Origin: CAYWTX01 sp964461295
GTDB lineage: Bacteria > Planctomycetota > Phycisphaerae > SM23-33
DNA length: 50,169 nucleotides
Direction: 5' to 3'
Assembly: GCA_964461295.1 (NCBI GenBank)
Contig: CAYWTX010000419.1
Span: forward strand, 1-50,169
Positions 33,147 through 42,260 of the stretch are shown here, in pieces. The position numbers were made by a program, and so were the translations under genes. Under the pieces are notes generated by a model. The model was not told the DNA's origin and searched no databases. It worked only from the letters and a program-made list of their open reading frames with translations. Every line of letters begins with the position of its first letter. Position 1 is the first letter of the stretch.

Positions 33147-36100
33147 ATGACACAGTCACAATCGATTGACCGCGTGCTGGCGATGATCAGCGCGATCCGG
33201 CGGCGGTGGGTGGCGCGGCAGATGGGCGTGCTGCTGGCCGCGACGGCGGCGGGGGCGCTGGGTTGGCTGCTGCTGATGCTCCTGGCCGACAACTTCGTGA
33301 TCCTTACGCCGGCGCAGTTCCTGGGCGGCTGGGCGGTGCTGCTGATCGGGGCGGGCGCGTGGATGGCGGGGATGCTCGCCACGGTGACGGTGCGGCGCCC
33401 CAGCGCGGTGCGGCTGGCGCTGCTCTACGAGCAGCGGGCGGGAAGGCAGCGCGCGGGGCAAGCCCCGCCGCTAAGCCAGCAGAACCGGCTCGTCAACGCG
33501 TTGCAGTTCATCGAGGCCGGCACAGCCGGCAGCGATCCGATGGCTGGAGCCGCCGTCATCGAGAACTCGCGGCGTATCGATCCCCGCACGGCGGGGCTGG
33601 CGATCGACCGCCGGCCGGTGACGCGCGGGCTGCTGGCGCTGGTGGCGTGCGGGGCGCTGCTGGGCGGGTACGTGGCGTTGCGCCCGGCGATGGCGAGCAA
33701 CGCCCTGGCGCGCCTGGCGCGCCCGCTGGCGCCGCCGGCCCACCTGTTGGCGACGGAGATTGTCGTTCGGCCGGGCAACGCGAGTGTGCTGGAAGGCACG
33801 CCGGTGGTCATCGACGTGGAGTTGGCCCGGTTCCTGCCGAACCGGGACGAAGTCGCCCTGGAGTATCGCCTGGGCGAGATGGGCTGGACGAGCGTGCCGC
33901 TGAAGCCGACGGGGGAGCGAGGCGCGAAGTACCGCTACGACGGCCTGACGAGCGTGACGGCGCCGATCAGCTACCGGGTGCGAGCCGGGCGAAGCACGAG
34001 CGAGAGATACTCCATCGACGTGCGGTACCGCCCGCGCGTGGACGGCATCGCGTGCTCGGTGACGCGCCCGGCGTATGCGGGCGGCGTCGTCGTGCGGCTG
34101 GACAGCGGGGTCGGCGAGTTGTCGGGGCTGGAGGGCTCGACGGCCGCCATCGAGGTAGCGTGCAACAACGAACTGGCCGAGGCGAAGTTGGAGATGTCCG
34201 ACGGCGCGGCCGTCGCGATGGCGATCGACGCGGGCAGCGCGAAGCTCGCCCGCGCGAGCTTTCCCCTCGCCGCCAACGGCAGCTACGCCGTGCGGCTGAC
34301 CGACCGCCACGGCGTGACGAACTTGAGCCCGCCGCGGTACGGCATCACCGTCACGCCCGACCAGGCGCCCACCGCGATCGTGACCGTGCCGGGGCGCGAT
34401 CTGATTCTCGCGGCCGACAGCGAAGTGGAGGTCGTCATCGAGGCGACGGACGACATCGGCCTGGGGGCCGTGGTGCTCCAGGCGCGGCGCCCGAAGGAGA
34501 AGTGGGAGGACGCCAACCGGTGGGAGTTCACCGCGCCGGACCTGCATGCCAGAACGCTGACGGCGCCGCTCTCGTTGCCGAAGTTGGGTATCGCCGCCAA
34601 CCAGACGCTGCTCTACCGCGTGCTGGCGTTTGACAAGCGGACGCCGCAGCCCAACCAGACCGTCGGGCGAACGTGGTCGATCACCGCGGCCGAGGGGTCG
34701 CGCAACGGCACGCTGCTGGGAGGCCAGCAGAAGCGCCTGCTCGACCTGCTCAACGCGGTGCTGGAGATGCAGAAGAACAACCGGAAGGGATTCGCGGCCG
34801 ACGACAAGCTCCAGGCGATCCGCGTGCGGCAGAACAAGGTGCGCGAGTTGACGTACGAGGCGATCGCGGAGCAGGAGAAGTCGGTCCGGCCGACGGGGAG
34901 CATCCTTCGCGACCTGAACGCCCTTGCGGCGGGGGCGATGCTGCAATGCATCCAGTCGCTGGTGCGATACGAGGGCCCGCAGCAGAAGCCGCTCAAGGAA
35001 TCCCTCGTCAAGCAGATGGACTACATCATCGCCCAGCTCGAGGACATCATCCGCCGCACGGCTGACAGCGTCGCCTTGGCCGACAAGGCCGCGGCCTCGA
35101 TGGAGAAGCTCACGCCGCAGCAGCGGGCGGAGCTGCTCAAGAAGATCAAGGACGAACTGAAGAGGCTGCGGGACTTCACGGCCGAGCAGGACAAGCTGAT
35201 CGAGGGCGTGGAGGAGTTCGTCCGCAAGGGCAGGGATCTGACCGACGAGGACAAGAAGAAGATCGAGAGGCTCAAGGGGGTCGAGGACGAGTGGGCGAAG
35301 ATCTTCAAGGGCAAGGTGAGCGACATCGCCGAGCTGGCCAAGCAGGACTTCAGCGACGCCAACGTGGCGAGCGACTACAAGGAGTTGGCCGAGCAGATCG
35401 AGGAAGCCAGCCAGACGATCGCCCCGCGGAACATCCAGGAGGTGAGGACGGGCGCGCAGTCGTCGGTAGTCGCCGAGATGAAGGACGCCAAGGACAAGGC
35501 CAATAAGGTCAAGGAGGAGATGGAGCAGTGGTTGCCGGCCGGGGCCGACAGCACCAAGTGGGTGATGGAGAACCCCAAGCAGCAGATCGAGGTGCCGAAC
35601 GCTCCGCTGCCCAAGGAGCTGTTCGACCTGGTGGGCGAACTGGTGGAGGACCAGGACCGGATGGCCGACAAGGCCGAGGACGAGACGAGCGGCAACGTGG
35701 ACCTGGCGCCGCCCAACGCGCCGGACCCGACGTGGGGCGTGGACGGCGGGCCGATCAGCACGTTCAACGCCAAGGGCAAGACGGGCAACCGCCTGCCGGA
35801 CAACAATCAGGCCGGCGGGCGCAGCGGCGACGGGCGCAGCGGCAAGAGCCAGGGCCAGTTCGTGGAGAACGTGGCCAAGGGTCTGGAAGGGCGTAAGCCG
35901 GAGACGGGCATCACCAACGACACGTACGAGAAGGGGGTCGTGAAGGAGTTGCAGAAGCTGGCGACCGGCGGGGCCACCGGCGGCGGCAAGGCCCGCGGCG
36001 GCGGGCAGGAGGGACTGGAAGGCGAGGCGCCCCCGCCGACGTACGGCGGCATGGCGGAGATGAAAGACTGGCAGCAGCGATACCGCCAGAAGGCGGCGCG

Positions 36101-36416
36101 GCTGGCGTCGGCGCTGAAGATGGCTGGCATCCACGTGCCGGAGGTCGACCGGCTGCTGAAGCTGATGGGCGTCGAGGACAACAAGAAAGCCGACGGGCGC
36201 TATGCCGACGACATGAAGCGCCACGAGATGACGCTGGGCTCGCTGAAGGCGGCGCCGGGGCTGGAGGCCCGGCCCTCGTCGATGCGGGCCGACCAGGCGC
36301 AGGGCGCCCCGGCCGGGAGCCGCGACCGCGTCCTGGACGCCGGCGACGAAGCCGTGCCCAAGGAATACGACGATGCTGTGAGGCGATACTTTGAGAAACT
36401 CAGCGAGAACAAGTGA
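33147..36416 (+). CDS. Large membrane protein with Ig-like and coiled-coil regions (DUF4175-like)
   Basis: This 1089-residue protein has membrane segments near 26-47, 58-81 and 160-178. A beta-rich periplasmic region follows, including VVRPGNASVLEGTPVVIDVE and TPDQAPTAIVTVPGRDLILA, like the Ig-type part of DUF4175-type proteins. From about 560 to 850 it is charged and helical: RQNKVRELTYEAIAEQEKSV and LTPQQRAELLKKIKDELKRL are coiled-coil candidates. The C-terminal third is Gly/Lys-rich and looks disordered. GAGG lies six bases before the ATG at 33147. The 3' end overlaps the next gene by 26 bp. The family role is unknown; in context it looks like a structural or stalk component of the MoxR-vWA envelope system. 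Confidence 0.75.
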   Translation: MTQSQSIDRVLAMISAIRRRWVARQMGVLLAATAAGALGWLLLMLLADNFVILTPAQFLGGWAVLLIGAGAWMAGMLATVTVRRPSAVRLALLYEQRAGRQRAGQAPPLSQQNRLVNALQFIEAGTAGSDPMAGAAVIENSRRIDPRTAGLAIDRRPVTRGLLALVACGALLGGYVALRPAMASNALARLARPLAPPAHLLATEIVVRPGNASVLEGTPVVIDVELARFLPNRDEVALEYRLGEMGWTSVPLKPTGERGAKYRYDGLTSVTAPISYRVRAGRSTSERYSIDVRYRPRVDGIACSVTRPAYAGGVVVRLDSGVGELSGLEGSTAAIEVACNNELAEAKLEMSDGAAVAMAIDAGSAKLARASFPLAANGSYAVRLTDRHGVTNLSPPRYGITVTPDQAPTAIVTVPGRDLILAADSEVEVVIEATDDIGLGAVVLQARRPKEKWEDANRWEFTAPDLHARTLTAPLSLPKLGIAANQTLLYRVLAFDKRTPQPNQTVGRTWSITAAEGSRNGTLLGGQQKRLLDLLNAVLEMQKNNRKGFAADDKLQAIRVRQNKVRELTYEAIAEQEKSVRPTGSILRDLNALAAGAMLQCIQSLVRYEGPQQKPLKESLVKQMDYIIAQLEDIIRRTADSVALADKAAASMEKLTPQQRAELLKKIKDELKRLRDFTAEQDKLIEGVEEFVRKGRDLTDEDKKKIERLKGVEDEWAKIFKGKVSDIAELAKQDFSDANVASDYKELAEQIEEASQTIAPRNIQEVRTGAQSSVVAEMKDAKDKANKVKEEMEQWLPAGADSTKWVMENPKQQIEVPNAPLPKELFDLVGELVEDQDRMADKAEDETSGNVDLAPPNAPDPTWGVDGGPISTFNAKGKTGNRLPDNNQAGGRSGDGRSGKSQGQFVENVAKGLEGRKPETGITNDTYEKGVVKELQKLATGGATGGGKARGGGQEGLEGEAPPPTYGGMAEMKDWQQRYRQKAARLASALKMAGIHVPEVDRLLKLMGVEDNKKADGRYADDMKRHEMTLGSLKAAPGLEARPSSMRADQAQGAPAGSRDRVLDAGDEAVPKEYDDAVRRYFEKLSENK

Positions 36417-38913
36417 GAGTCGCCGACTGTGGAACGTCCCGTTGGGGCCGATTGCGGACTGCCGAGTGGGGCCTCCCGCTGCCGCTTGCGGTCTGGCGGC
36501 GTTGCTGGCCGCGTTCTCGCTGTCGTTCGCCCAGGACGCCAACGCGCCTCCGCCGGTTGCCGTTGAGCCCGGCGAGCCCAACGAACCCGCCCCCGCGCCC
36601 ATTCCCGTCACCGCCAAGCCCCAGCCCTGGTGGCACGACGCCTGGGCGTACCGCGCGGAACTGCACTTCTCCAACTGGGAAGGCGACCTTGGCGTCGGGC
36701 ACGTGCGCCTTTACGGCCGTGCGGCCGGGGACGCCCGCGACCTGCGGGTCGTGGACGCCAACGGCGCGCCGGTGAACTTCATCGTGGTTCGGCATCGCCC
36801 GGACTACGTGACATCCCTGCTGGTTCACGTCCCAATCGCCGGGCCGCAGGTGTGCTGGCTGTACTACGGCAACAAGGATGCGCCGAAGATCGACACGCGG
36901 CGTTGGAACCTCCGCGGCGGGGACTGGAAGGCCCGCGGCGGGGTGCTCACTCGCGTTTGGCGGAAGGCCAGACCTGGGCATCCCAAGACGCTGGACGAAC
37001 TGAAGCAGATGATCGCGGCGGCCGGGGAGCCCGAGGGCGTGACCGTGCTGAGCAACACGTTCCTGGGGCCCAACCCGTTCGGCGAGTCGGACCACTTCCT
37101 CACGCACATGGAGGGGTGGCTGAAGCTCGACAAGGCGGGCAAGTACACGCTGCGGCTGTTTGCCGACGACGGCGCGTGGCTGGTGGTGGACGGCAAGGAA
37201 GTGATCGCCTGGCCGGGGCCGCGGGCGGAATCGGAGTGGCGCAGCCATTTCAATCCGCCGAACAAGGAGATCGTGCTGGACCTCCAGCCGGGCGAACACC
37301 ACGTGGAGATCTACCACGAGGAAGGCGAAGGCATGCAAATGTGCTCGCTGGGGTGGAGCCCGCCCTGGCCGTGGTCGACGCGGGCGGGCAAGGCGCTCGC
37401 GTTTCAGGGCAAGGAGTACTTCGGCGTCCGCGAGATCGACGAGTGGTTCTGGGGGTGCCGGCGCGTGGTGCGCCCTGGCGTGCATGAGAAGCGCGGCCAG
37501 GCGCTGCTGTGCAACCCGGGCCTGGAGATGACCTTCACCTACTGGGTGCCCGACACGGAGCAGCAGCTCACGATGGCGACCATGCGGGTGGCGTCGCGCA
37601 GCACGGCGGGGAAGATCACACAGGTGCGGGCCGAGATGGACGACGGCACGGTGCACGTGTGGAAGGGCGACGAGCGGTGGATGCGGCACGTGTTCTTCTC
37701 CAACGGCGCCGGGCGGCGCAGCGCGACGTTCACCGTCACCGACGAGAAGGGCAACACGGACACCCAGACGGTCTCCACGCCGACGTGGCAGATCAACGTG
37801 GCCCACACGGCCCAGGTGCGGCTGCCCAAGAACGTGCCCCAGGCCGAGGCGTACCTGGACTACATGAAGGACTCGCCGCCGTACGACGTGGGCAAGCTGC
37901 TGATCGATGATTTGGTCGGCTACGCGCTGTTCTGGTACACGTTCGACCAGGACGCCAAGGCGGCCTCGGCGCTGGGCAGGCTGGTGAAGGAAAGGCCCGA
38001 CCACCCGGCCCTGGGCGATCTGGCGACCCGTTGCCTGGGCTCGACGGTCCGTGGCGGGTGGAACCCCGAGTTGGCGATGAAGCTGTTGGGGATCATCGGT
38101 GGGGGCAACGGCCTGGCCGCGAGGATCCGGCGCGACAAGGACAAGCTGGCCTCGCTGCGGGCCGGCGAGCGCGGCATCCAGGATGGGCGGATGGCGGCCT
38201 ACGACCTGGCGGGATCGATCGCGGAAAGCGAGGAGATGCTGCGCGAACTGCCGTTGCACAAGGCGCACGTGCTGTCGTGGGGCAAGGAGGACTACAAGGC
38301 AGCCGTCGAGATTCTCAACGAGCTGATCGAGAAGTACGGCAAGTCGGATGTCGCGGCCGAGAGGGCCGCGGCCCGCAAGGCGACGCTGGCGAAGGCGGAC
38401 GTTTGCCTGCTGAAGACGGACTATCCGGAAGCGGAGAAGATCCTGCGAGAGTTGGAGAAGAACGATCCGCGCCGGATGGCGCAGGCGGAGAGGTTGACGA
38501 AGATCGGCGGGTATCCGTACACGATCGACGACTTCCTGGGTCGCGACGAGCCGAAGCTGGCGATTCAAGCGGTGGACCAGTGGGAGGACATCGCGCCGCT
38601 GGCGAAGCTGAAGGGGCAGACGTTCTTCTATCGCGGCAAGGCGATGTACGTGGACCAGCCGAGCATGGGGGCCGTGAAGTGCCTGGACCTGGCCGAGCGC
38701 GTGAACAGCGGCGCGGTACACGCGCCCGAAGCGCTGTGGCTGAAGGCCAACTGCCTGATGGACATCGGCGAGTACGAACGGGCGATCGTCGAGTTTGCCC
38801 GCCTCCGCGACGAGATGGCCTCCACGGAACACCTCAGGAAGCTGCCGGAGAAGATCGAGCAGTGCAGGAAGAAGCTGGCGGAGAAAGCAGCGGCGAGCCG
38901 GCCGGCGAAGTAG
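36391..38913 (+). CDS. Secreted PA14-domain and TPR-like protein
   Basis: This protein of about 840 residues has no ATG start. TTG at 36391, preceded by GAGG seven bases upstream, gives a start inside the end of the previous gene and points to translational coupling; a GTG near 36466 is an alternative. The signal peptide ends near LAALLAAFSLSFAQDA. WWHDAWAYRAELHFSNWEGD follows, then a PA14-like domain at about 215-320: HMEGWLKLDKAGKYTLRLFA, DDGAWLVVDGKEVIAW and LDLQPGEHHVEIYHEEGEGM. A long helical C-terminal half has TPR-like repeats (for example KEDYKAAVEILNELIEKYGK, TDYPEAEKILRELEKNDPRR and IGEYERAIVEFARLRDE). It should act in the periplasm, binding sugar or a surface polymer and scaffolding partners. 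Confidence 0.8.
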   Translation: MRNSARTSESRRLWNVPLGPIADCRVGPPAAACGLAALLAAFSLSFAQDANAPPPVAVEPGEPNEPAPAPIPVTAKPQPWWHDAWAYRAELHFSNWEGDLGVGHVRLYGRAAGDARDLRVVDANGAPVNFIVVRHRPDYVTSLLVHVPIAGPQVCWLYYGNKDAPKIDTRRWNLRGGDWKARGGVLTRVWRKARPGHPKTLDELKQMIAAAGEPEGVTVLSNTFLGPNPFGESDHFLTHMEGWLKLDKAGKYTLRLFADDGAWLVVDGKEVIAWPGPRAESEWRSHFNPPNKEIVLDLQPGEHHVEIYHEEGEGMQMCSLGWSPPWPWSTRAGKALAFQGKEYFGVREIDEWFWGCRRVVRPGVHEKRGQALLCNPGLEMTFTYWVPDTEQQLTMATMRVASRSTAGKITQVRAEMDDGTVHVWKGDERWMRHVFFSNGAGRRSATFTVTDEKGNTDTQTVSTPTWQINVAHTAQVRLPKNVPQAEAYLDYMKDSPPYDVGKLLIDDLVGYALFWYTFDQDAKAASALGRLVKERPDHPALGDLATRCLGSTVRGGWNPELAMKLLGIIGGGNGLAARIRRDKDKLASLRAGERGIQDGRMAAYDLAGSIAESEEMLRELPLHKAHVLSWGKEDYKAAVEILNELIEKYGKSDVAAERAAARKATLAKADVCLLKTDYPEAEKILRELEKNDPRRMAQAERLTKIGGYPYTIDDFLGRDEPKLAIQAVDQWEDIAPLAKLKGQTFFYRGKAMYVDQPSMGAVKCLDLAERVNSGAVHAPEALWLKANCLMDIGEYERAIVEFARLRDEMASTEHLRKLPEKIEQCRKKLAEKAAASRPAK

Positions 38914-38931
38914 GCATTCGGCGCGCACGGA

Positions 38932-39042
38932 ACAAGAGAGACCACGAATGACACGAATGAAGACGCGAATTGCACGAACACGAAACACGGACGTCTTCCT
39001 TCGTGACACTCGTTTCTTCAGTCGTGTCATTCGTAGTCTCTT
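38932..39042. repeat. Fold-back repeat, core CACGAATGA
   Basis: The left arm has AAGAGAGACCACGAATGACA, then CGAATGAAGACGCG. The right arm has CGTCTTCCTTCGTGACACTC and TCGTGTCATTCGTAGTCTCT (up to 39042). AGAGAC-ACGAATGACACGA matches across the arms with one mismatch. The element contains the start codon and signal-peptide N-region of the next gene. Confidence 0.7.
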
Positions 39043-40900
39043 CGTCGCGCTGTGCATGGTTGCCTCGGCGGCTTTAGCCGCCGACGAGGGGAACGGCCCG
39101 CGGCCGAGCGGGCGGGGAAAGGTTCCCAAGCTGGAGGAACTGCTCGCGGCGAGCGTCGCGCCGGCGCCCACGCCGGCGGCGCCGGACAAGGCGATGAACC
39201 TGGTGTACAACGGCACGTTCGAGCAGGTGGACGCCAACAGCGGCGTGCCGGTCGGCTGGCGCGGCGTGCCGGTTTTTCCCGGCGGCAAGAACGTGCTGGT
39301 GGTGGACGGCGGGCCGAAGCGAGGCAAGGTGCTGCTGCTCCACGGCGACGCCGGCCGCATGGGCGCCCCGGGCGTGATGTGCATGCAGACGGCCGAGATT
39401 CCCGTCAAGGCCAACACGCGCTACCGTTGCACGGGGTGGACGAAGTCGGCCGGGCCGACCTTCATCATCTTCGTGAAGGGTTTCGGGCTGGTAAAGCACA
39501 ACGTCGGCGACCGCACGAGTGTGTACGAGGAAGTGTACATGATGAAGAAGGAGATCAGCGGGCCGGTGACCGGTCGGGGCGTTCGCGACTGGGAGCCGTT
39601 CAACCTGGACTTCGAGGTGCGCCCGCTACGGGTGTTCTCTGACTTCAACACCAAGGTCGAGTTCGTCCGCGTGAAGATCTTCGCGTACTGGCCGCCGGGG
39701 ACGTGCTGGGCCGACGACATCCGGTTCTTCGAGGTCGGGCCGGTGCCGGCCGACCAGCGCGTCTCGGAAGAGGCGATGACGCACGCGGGGATCAAGCCGC
39801 GGCTGTCGGCGCCTGACCCCAACGAGGGGAAGTTCGACGAGGAGCAGGCGTACGTCGACGCGGGCAACGCGTGGAAGACCGGCGAGTACGTGAAGTGCCA
39901 CTTCCTGTCGAGCAGGCTTATCGCGGCCGCGCCGGGCACGGGGCTGTACCGCCTGCTGCTGGCGCGTTCGGCGACGATGCTGGGCAAGTGGGACGACGCG
40001 GAGGCGCAGGCCCAGTGGGTGCTGGAGGCGCAGGACAAGGGCGCGGCGGGGCGCGAGGTCGAGGGGTGGATGTTCGACTGGGCCGCCCTGGTGCACGCGG
40101 AGGTGGTGTTGCGGACGGGCGACCGCGCGCAGGGGTTGGCGCTGGTGGAGGCGCTCGTCGCGAAGACGGATTCGCCGCACGTGAAGGCAGCGGCGCGGAA
40201 GGTGCTGGCGCAGGCGCGGGAGGGAGACAAGCGCCCCGAAGCAGGCTCGGGCGGAGGGTCTTCGGCGAATTCGGCGCCGAGTGCGTCGATGCCCGCGACG
40301 CGACCTGTTCCGCAACCCGCGCCCGCGCCCGCGACGGGACCGGCGGAGAATTTCAACGACAAGGCATGGCATTCGCTGGGGCGAGGGGGCGTGTGGAAGA
40401 TCGTCGCCGATGGCGAGATTCACCAGCTCGACGGGGACAAGCCGTGGAAGAACAACGGCTTCAACCGCAAGATCGAACAGTCCGGGCCGATGGCGTGGGA
40501 GTACGAGATCCTCGTCGCCGACGGCTCGTGCGGGGCGGGGATGTACGTGATGGCCGACGACGAACAGGCCAACGACCGCGGGACAAGCTACCTGCTGTGG
40601 TACAAGCACGCCAAGGCCGAGGCCGGCAAACCGGCCTCGGGGCAGATGGTGGTCGGCAAGTTCGTGAAGAACAAGCGCGTGAAGGAGTTCCGCGTGACGT
40701 TCGACGTGCCGGTCAAGTTCGACGAGTGGGCGAGGCTGCGGTACGAGTTCGATCCGGCCAGCGGCAGGTTCACGCTGTACTGCCAGGGGCAGAAGGTTGG
40801 CGATGCCGTCGACGCCGAGCCGATTAAGGCCGGCAGCCACGTCTCGCTGCACACCTGCCAGACGGCCTGCAAGTGGCGCAACCTGCGGGTGCTGAAGTGA
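38948..40900 (+). CDS. Secreted protein with carbohydrate-binding-like, TPR-like and LamG/DUF1080-like domains
   Basis: This 650-residue protein starts in the fold-back repeat (ATG 38948, second ATG 38957). The first 28 residues (MTRMKTRIARTRNTDVFLRD and on) are repeat-encoded. They are followed by the hydrophobic core SLFVALCMVASAALAADE, so the signal peptide's basic N-region comes from the repeat. About residues 80-265 form a CBM-like domain (NLVYNGTFEQVDANSGVPVG). About 295-420 are helical and TPR-like. After a proline-rich linker, about 465-650 resemble a LamG/3-keto-disaccharide-hydrolase (DUF1080-like) jelly-roll: ENFNDKAWHSLGRGGVWKIV and WARLRYEFDPASGRFTLYCQ. It is the last gene of the eight-gene block and probably binds cell-surface or environmental glycans. 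No catalytic residues are assigned. Confidence 0.72.
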   Translation: MTRMKTRIARTRNTDVFLRDTRFFSRVIRSLFVALCMVASAALAADEGNGPRPSGRGKVPKLEELLAASVAPAPTPAAPDKAMNLVYNGTFEQVDANSGVPVGWRGVPVFPGGKNVLVVDGGPKRGKVLLLHGDAGRMGAPGVMCMQTAEIPVKANTRYRCTGWTKSAGPTFIIFVKGFGLVKHNVGDRTSVYEEVYMMKKEISGPVTGRGVRDWEPFNLDFEVRPLRVFSDFNTKVEFVRVKIFAYWPPGTCWADDIRFFEVGPVPADQRVSEEAMTHAGIKPRLSAPDPNEGKFDEEQAYVDAGNAWKTGEYVKCHFLSSRLIAAAPGTGLYRLLLARSATMLGKWDDAEAQAQWVLEAQDKGAAGREVEGWMFDWAALVHAEVVLRTGDRAQGLALVEALVAKTDSPHVKAAARKVLAQAREGDKRPEAGSGGGSSANSAPSASMPATRPVPQPAPAPATGPAENFNDKAWHSLGRGGVWKIVADGEIHQLDGDKPWKNNGFNRKIEQSGPMAWEYEILVADGSCGAGMYVMADDEQANDRGTSYLLWYKHAKAEAGKPASGQMVVGKFVKNKRVKEFRVTFDVPVKFDEWARLRYEFDPASGRFTLYCQGQKVGDAVDAEPIKAGSHVSLHTCQTACKWRNLRVLK

Positions 40901-41030
40901 GCTACCAGCTACCAGCTTCCAGCTACCAGCAAGAGGGAGGCCCCAAGGGCGGTACTACGAACGCGCCCGCCTTCTGTCTTGCTGTAGCTGGTAGCTGGTA
41001 GCTGGCAGCAGGCAGCAGGTAGCTGGCAGT
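40901..41030. repeat. Fold-back repeat, core AGCTACCAGC (copy E) with half of the inner palindrome
   Basis: The left arm is AGCTACCAGCTACCAGC plus TTCCAGCTACCAGCAAGA. The right arm is TCTTGCTGTAGCTGGTAGC plus TGGTAGCTGGCAG. The insert GGCCCCAAGGGCGG plus TACTACGAACG equals one arm of the inner palindrome at 28236-28341. It separates the MoxR block from purQ. Confidence 0.75.
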
Positions 41031-41087
41031 TGATTTGCTCTTGCTTCCGCGGCGGGCATTGTGTTTTCTGTCCGTTGAGGAGCAGCC

Positions 41088-41873
41088 ATGGCCACACCGA
41101 AAGCGTTAGTGTTGCGGGCCGCGGGCACCAATTGCGACCGCGAGACGGAGTTCGCTCTCCAGCAGGCCGGCTTCGAAGTCCAGCGCGTCCACGTCTTCCG
41201 TTTCATGGAAGAGCCGGCCCGCCTGCGCGACTACCAGTTCCTCGTCGTGCCCGGCGGGTTCAGCTACGGCGACGACGTGGCGGCCGGTAAGATCCTCGCC
41301 AACCAGATGCTGTACCGGTTGTCGGAGCCGTTGAACGAGTTCGTGGCGGCGGGCAAGCTGGTGCTGGGGGTGTGCAACGGCTTCCAGGTGCTGATCAAGA
41401 GCGGCCTGCTGCCGTGGGGTCGCGTGGACGCCGCGGAGGCCAACCGCGACGCGACGCTGGCGTGGAACGACAGGGGGCGGTTCGAGGACATGTGGATCCA
41501 CCTGCGGGCCGACAGCGACAAATGCGTGTTTCTGCCCAAGGGCGAGGTGATCGACCTGCCGATCGCCCACGGTGAGGGCAAGTTCGTGCCGCGCGACGCC
41601 GCCATGCTTGACCGGCTACGCTCGGGCGACCAGGTCGCTCTCCGCTACGTGGACGCAGCCGGCAACACCGGCCAGCCCTACCCCATCAACCCCAACGGCA
41701 GCGTGGACGACGTGGCCGCCCTGTGCGACCCCACTGGCCGCGTGATGGGCCTCATGCCGCACCCCGAGCGGTTCGTGGACATCACGCACCATCCGCAGTG
41801 GACCCGCGGGCGGATCGAGCGAGCGGATGGCCGGTTGTTCTTCCAGCGGGCGATGGAGTACCTGGCGAAGTGA
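41088..41873 (+). CDS. purQ: Phosphoribosylformylglycinamidine synthase, glutaminase subunit
   Basis: This 261-residue protein matches PurQ, the class I glutamine amidotransferase subunit that feeds ammonia to PurL in purine synthesis. The start ALVLRAAGTNCDRETEFALQ is the PurQ opening. The oxyanion region is FLVVPGGFSYGDDVAAGKIL, the nucleophile elbow KLVLGVCNGFQVL (Cys96), and the histidine and glutamate are in GLMPHPERFVDITHH. It is a little longer than short PurQ forms (about 225), as in lineages with an extended subunit. GAGGAG lies before the ATG at 41088. PurL and PurS are not adjacent here. The upstream gap is a fold-back repeat, so it may have its own promoter or read-through from the MoxR block. 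Confidence 0.95.
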   Translation: MATPKALVLRAAGTNCDRETEFALQQAGFEVQRVHVFRFMEEPARLRDYQFLVVPGGFSYGDDVAAGKILANQMLYRLSEPLNEFVAAGKLVLGVCNGFQVLIKSGLLPWGRVDAAEANRDATLAWNDRGRFEDMWIHLRADSDKCVFLPKGEVIDLPIAHGEGKFVPRDAAMLDRLRSGDQVALRYVDAAGNTGQPYPINPNGSVDDVAALCDPTGRVMGLMPHPERFVDITHHPQWTRGRIERADGRLFFQRAMEYLAK

Positions 41874-41933
41874 GTTTCTGTGTGCCGTTACCCCGCGCGG
41901 GATTCTATTCTACAGCGGAATCGAGGGCGAGGA

Positions 41934-42260
41934 ATGGAGTACGAGTTCGGCTGGACTGAATGGAACCTGGAGCACGCAGCCGGACATGGCGTGGCCCCCG
42001 AGGACGCTGAGTTTGTTGTGGACAATGCCCGGAGCCTCCAGCCCAAGCGCGGCGGCGAAGCGAAGTGGTTTGTACAAGGGCAGGACCTCGGCGGCCGCTG
42101 TCTGCAAGTGATCTGCGTGGTCAGAGACGACGAGGTACTTGCGATTCGCAGTCGCCTTCTGGGCGAGGCCGACATTGCCGCCGCTACTTCTTCAGCTGCT
42201 GCCAGTCGGCCACGTCGCAGCGGGCGGCCCAATCGTCGTACTGCCCGGAAAGTCGCTTGA
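41934..42260 (+). CDS. BrnT-like small protein with a run-on C-terminus
   Basis: This 108-residue protein starts at the ATG at 41934 (MEYEFGWTEWNLEHAAGHGV), preceded by GAGG. The W-x-x-W-N-x-x-H-x-x-x-HGV opening and the following APEDAEFVVDNARS, WFVQGQDLGGRCLQVICVVR and LAIRSRLLGEAD are typical of BrnT-like toxin-superfamily proteins that are often stand-alone in planctomycetes. In related proteins the sequence ends soon after the 'ARP-t' strand with a basic tail. Here, after LLGEAD, it continues as serine-, alanine- and arginine-rich residues and overlaps the sulfatase gene's 3' end by 77 bp, so the true end has probably been lost or frameshifted. No BrnA-type antitoxin gene is evident next to it. 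Confidence 0.6.
   Translation: MEYEFGWTEWNLEHAAGHGVAPEDAEFVVDNARSLQPKRGGEAKWFVQGQDLGGRCLQVICVVRDDEVLAIRSRLLGEADIAAATSSAAASRPRRSGRPNRRTARKVA

Noticed and set aside
33471..36674. A 1067-codon minus-strand frame opposite the coiled-coil gene
   Set aside because: Its composition mirrors the codons of the plus-strand gene and contains no recognisable motif.
36400..39417. A 1005-codon minus-strand frame opposite the PA14/TPR gene
   Set aside because: It is a shadow of the plus-strand gene. The plus-strand product has a signal peptide, PA14 motifs and TPR-like repeats.
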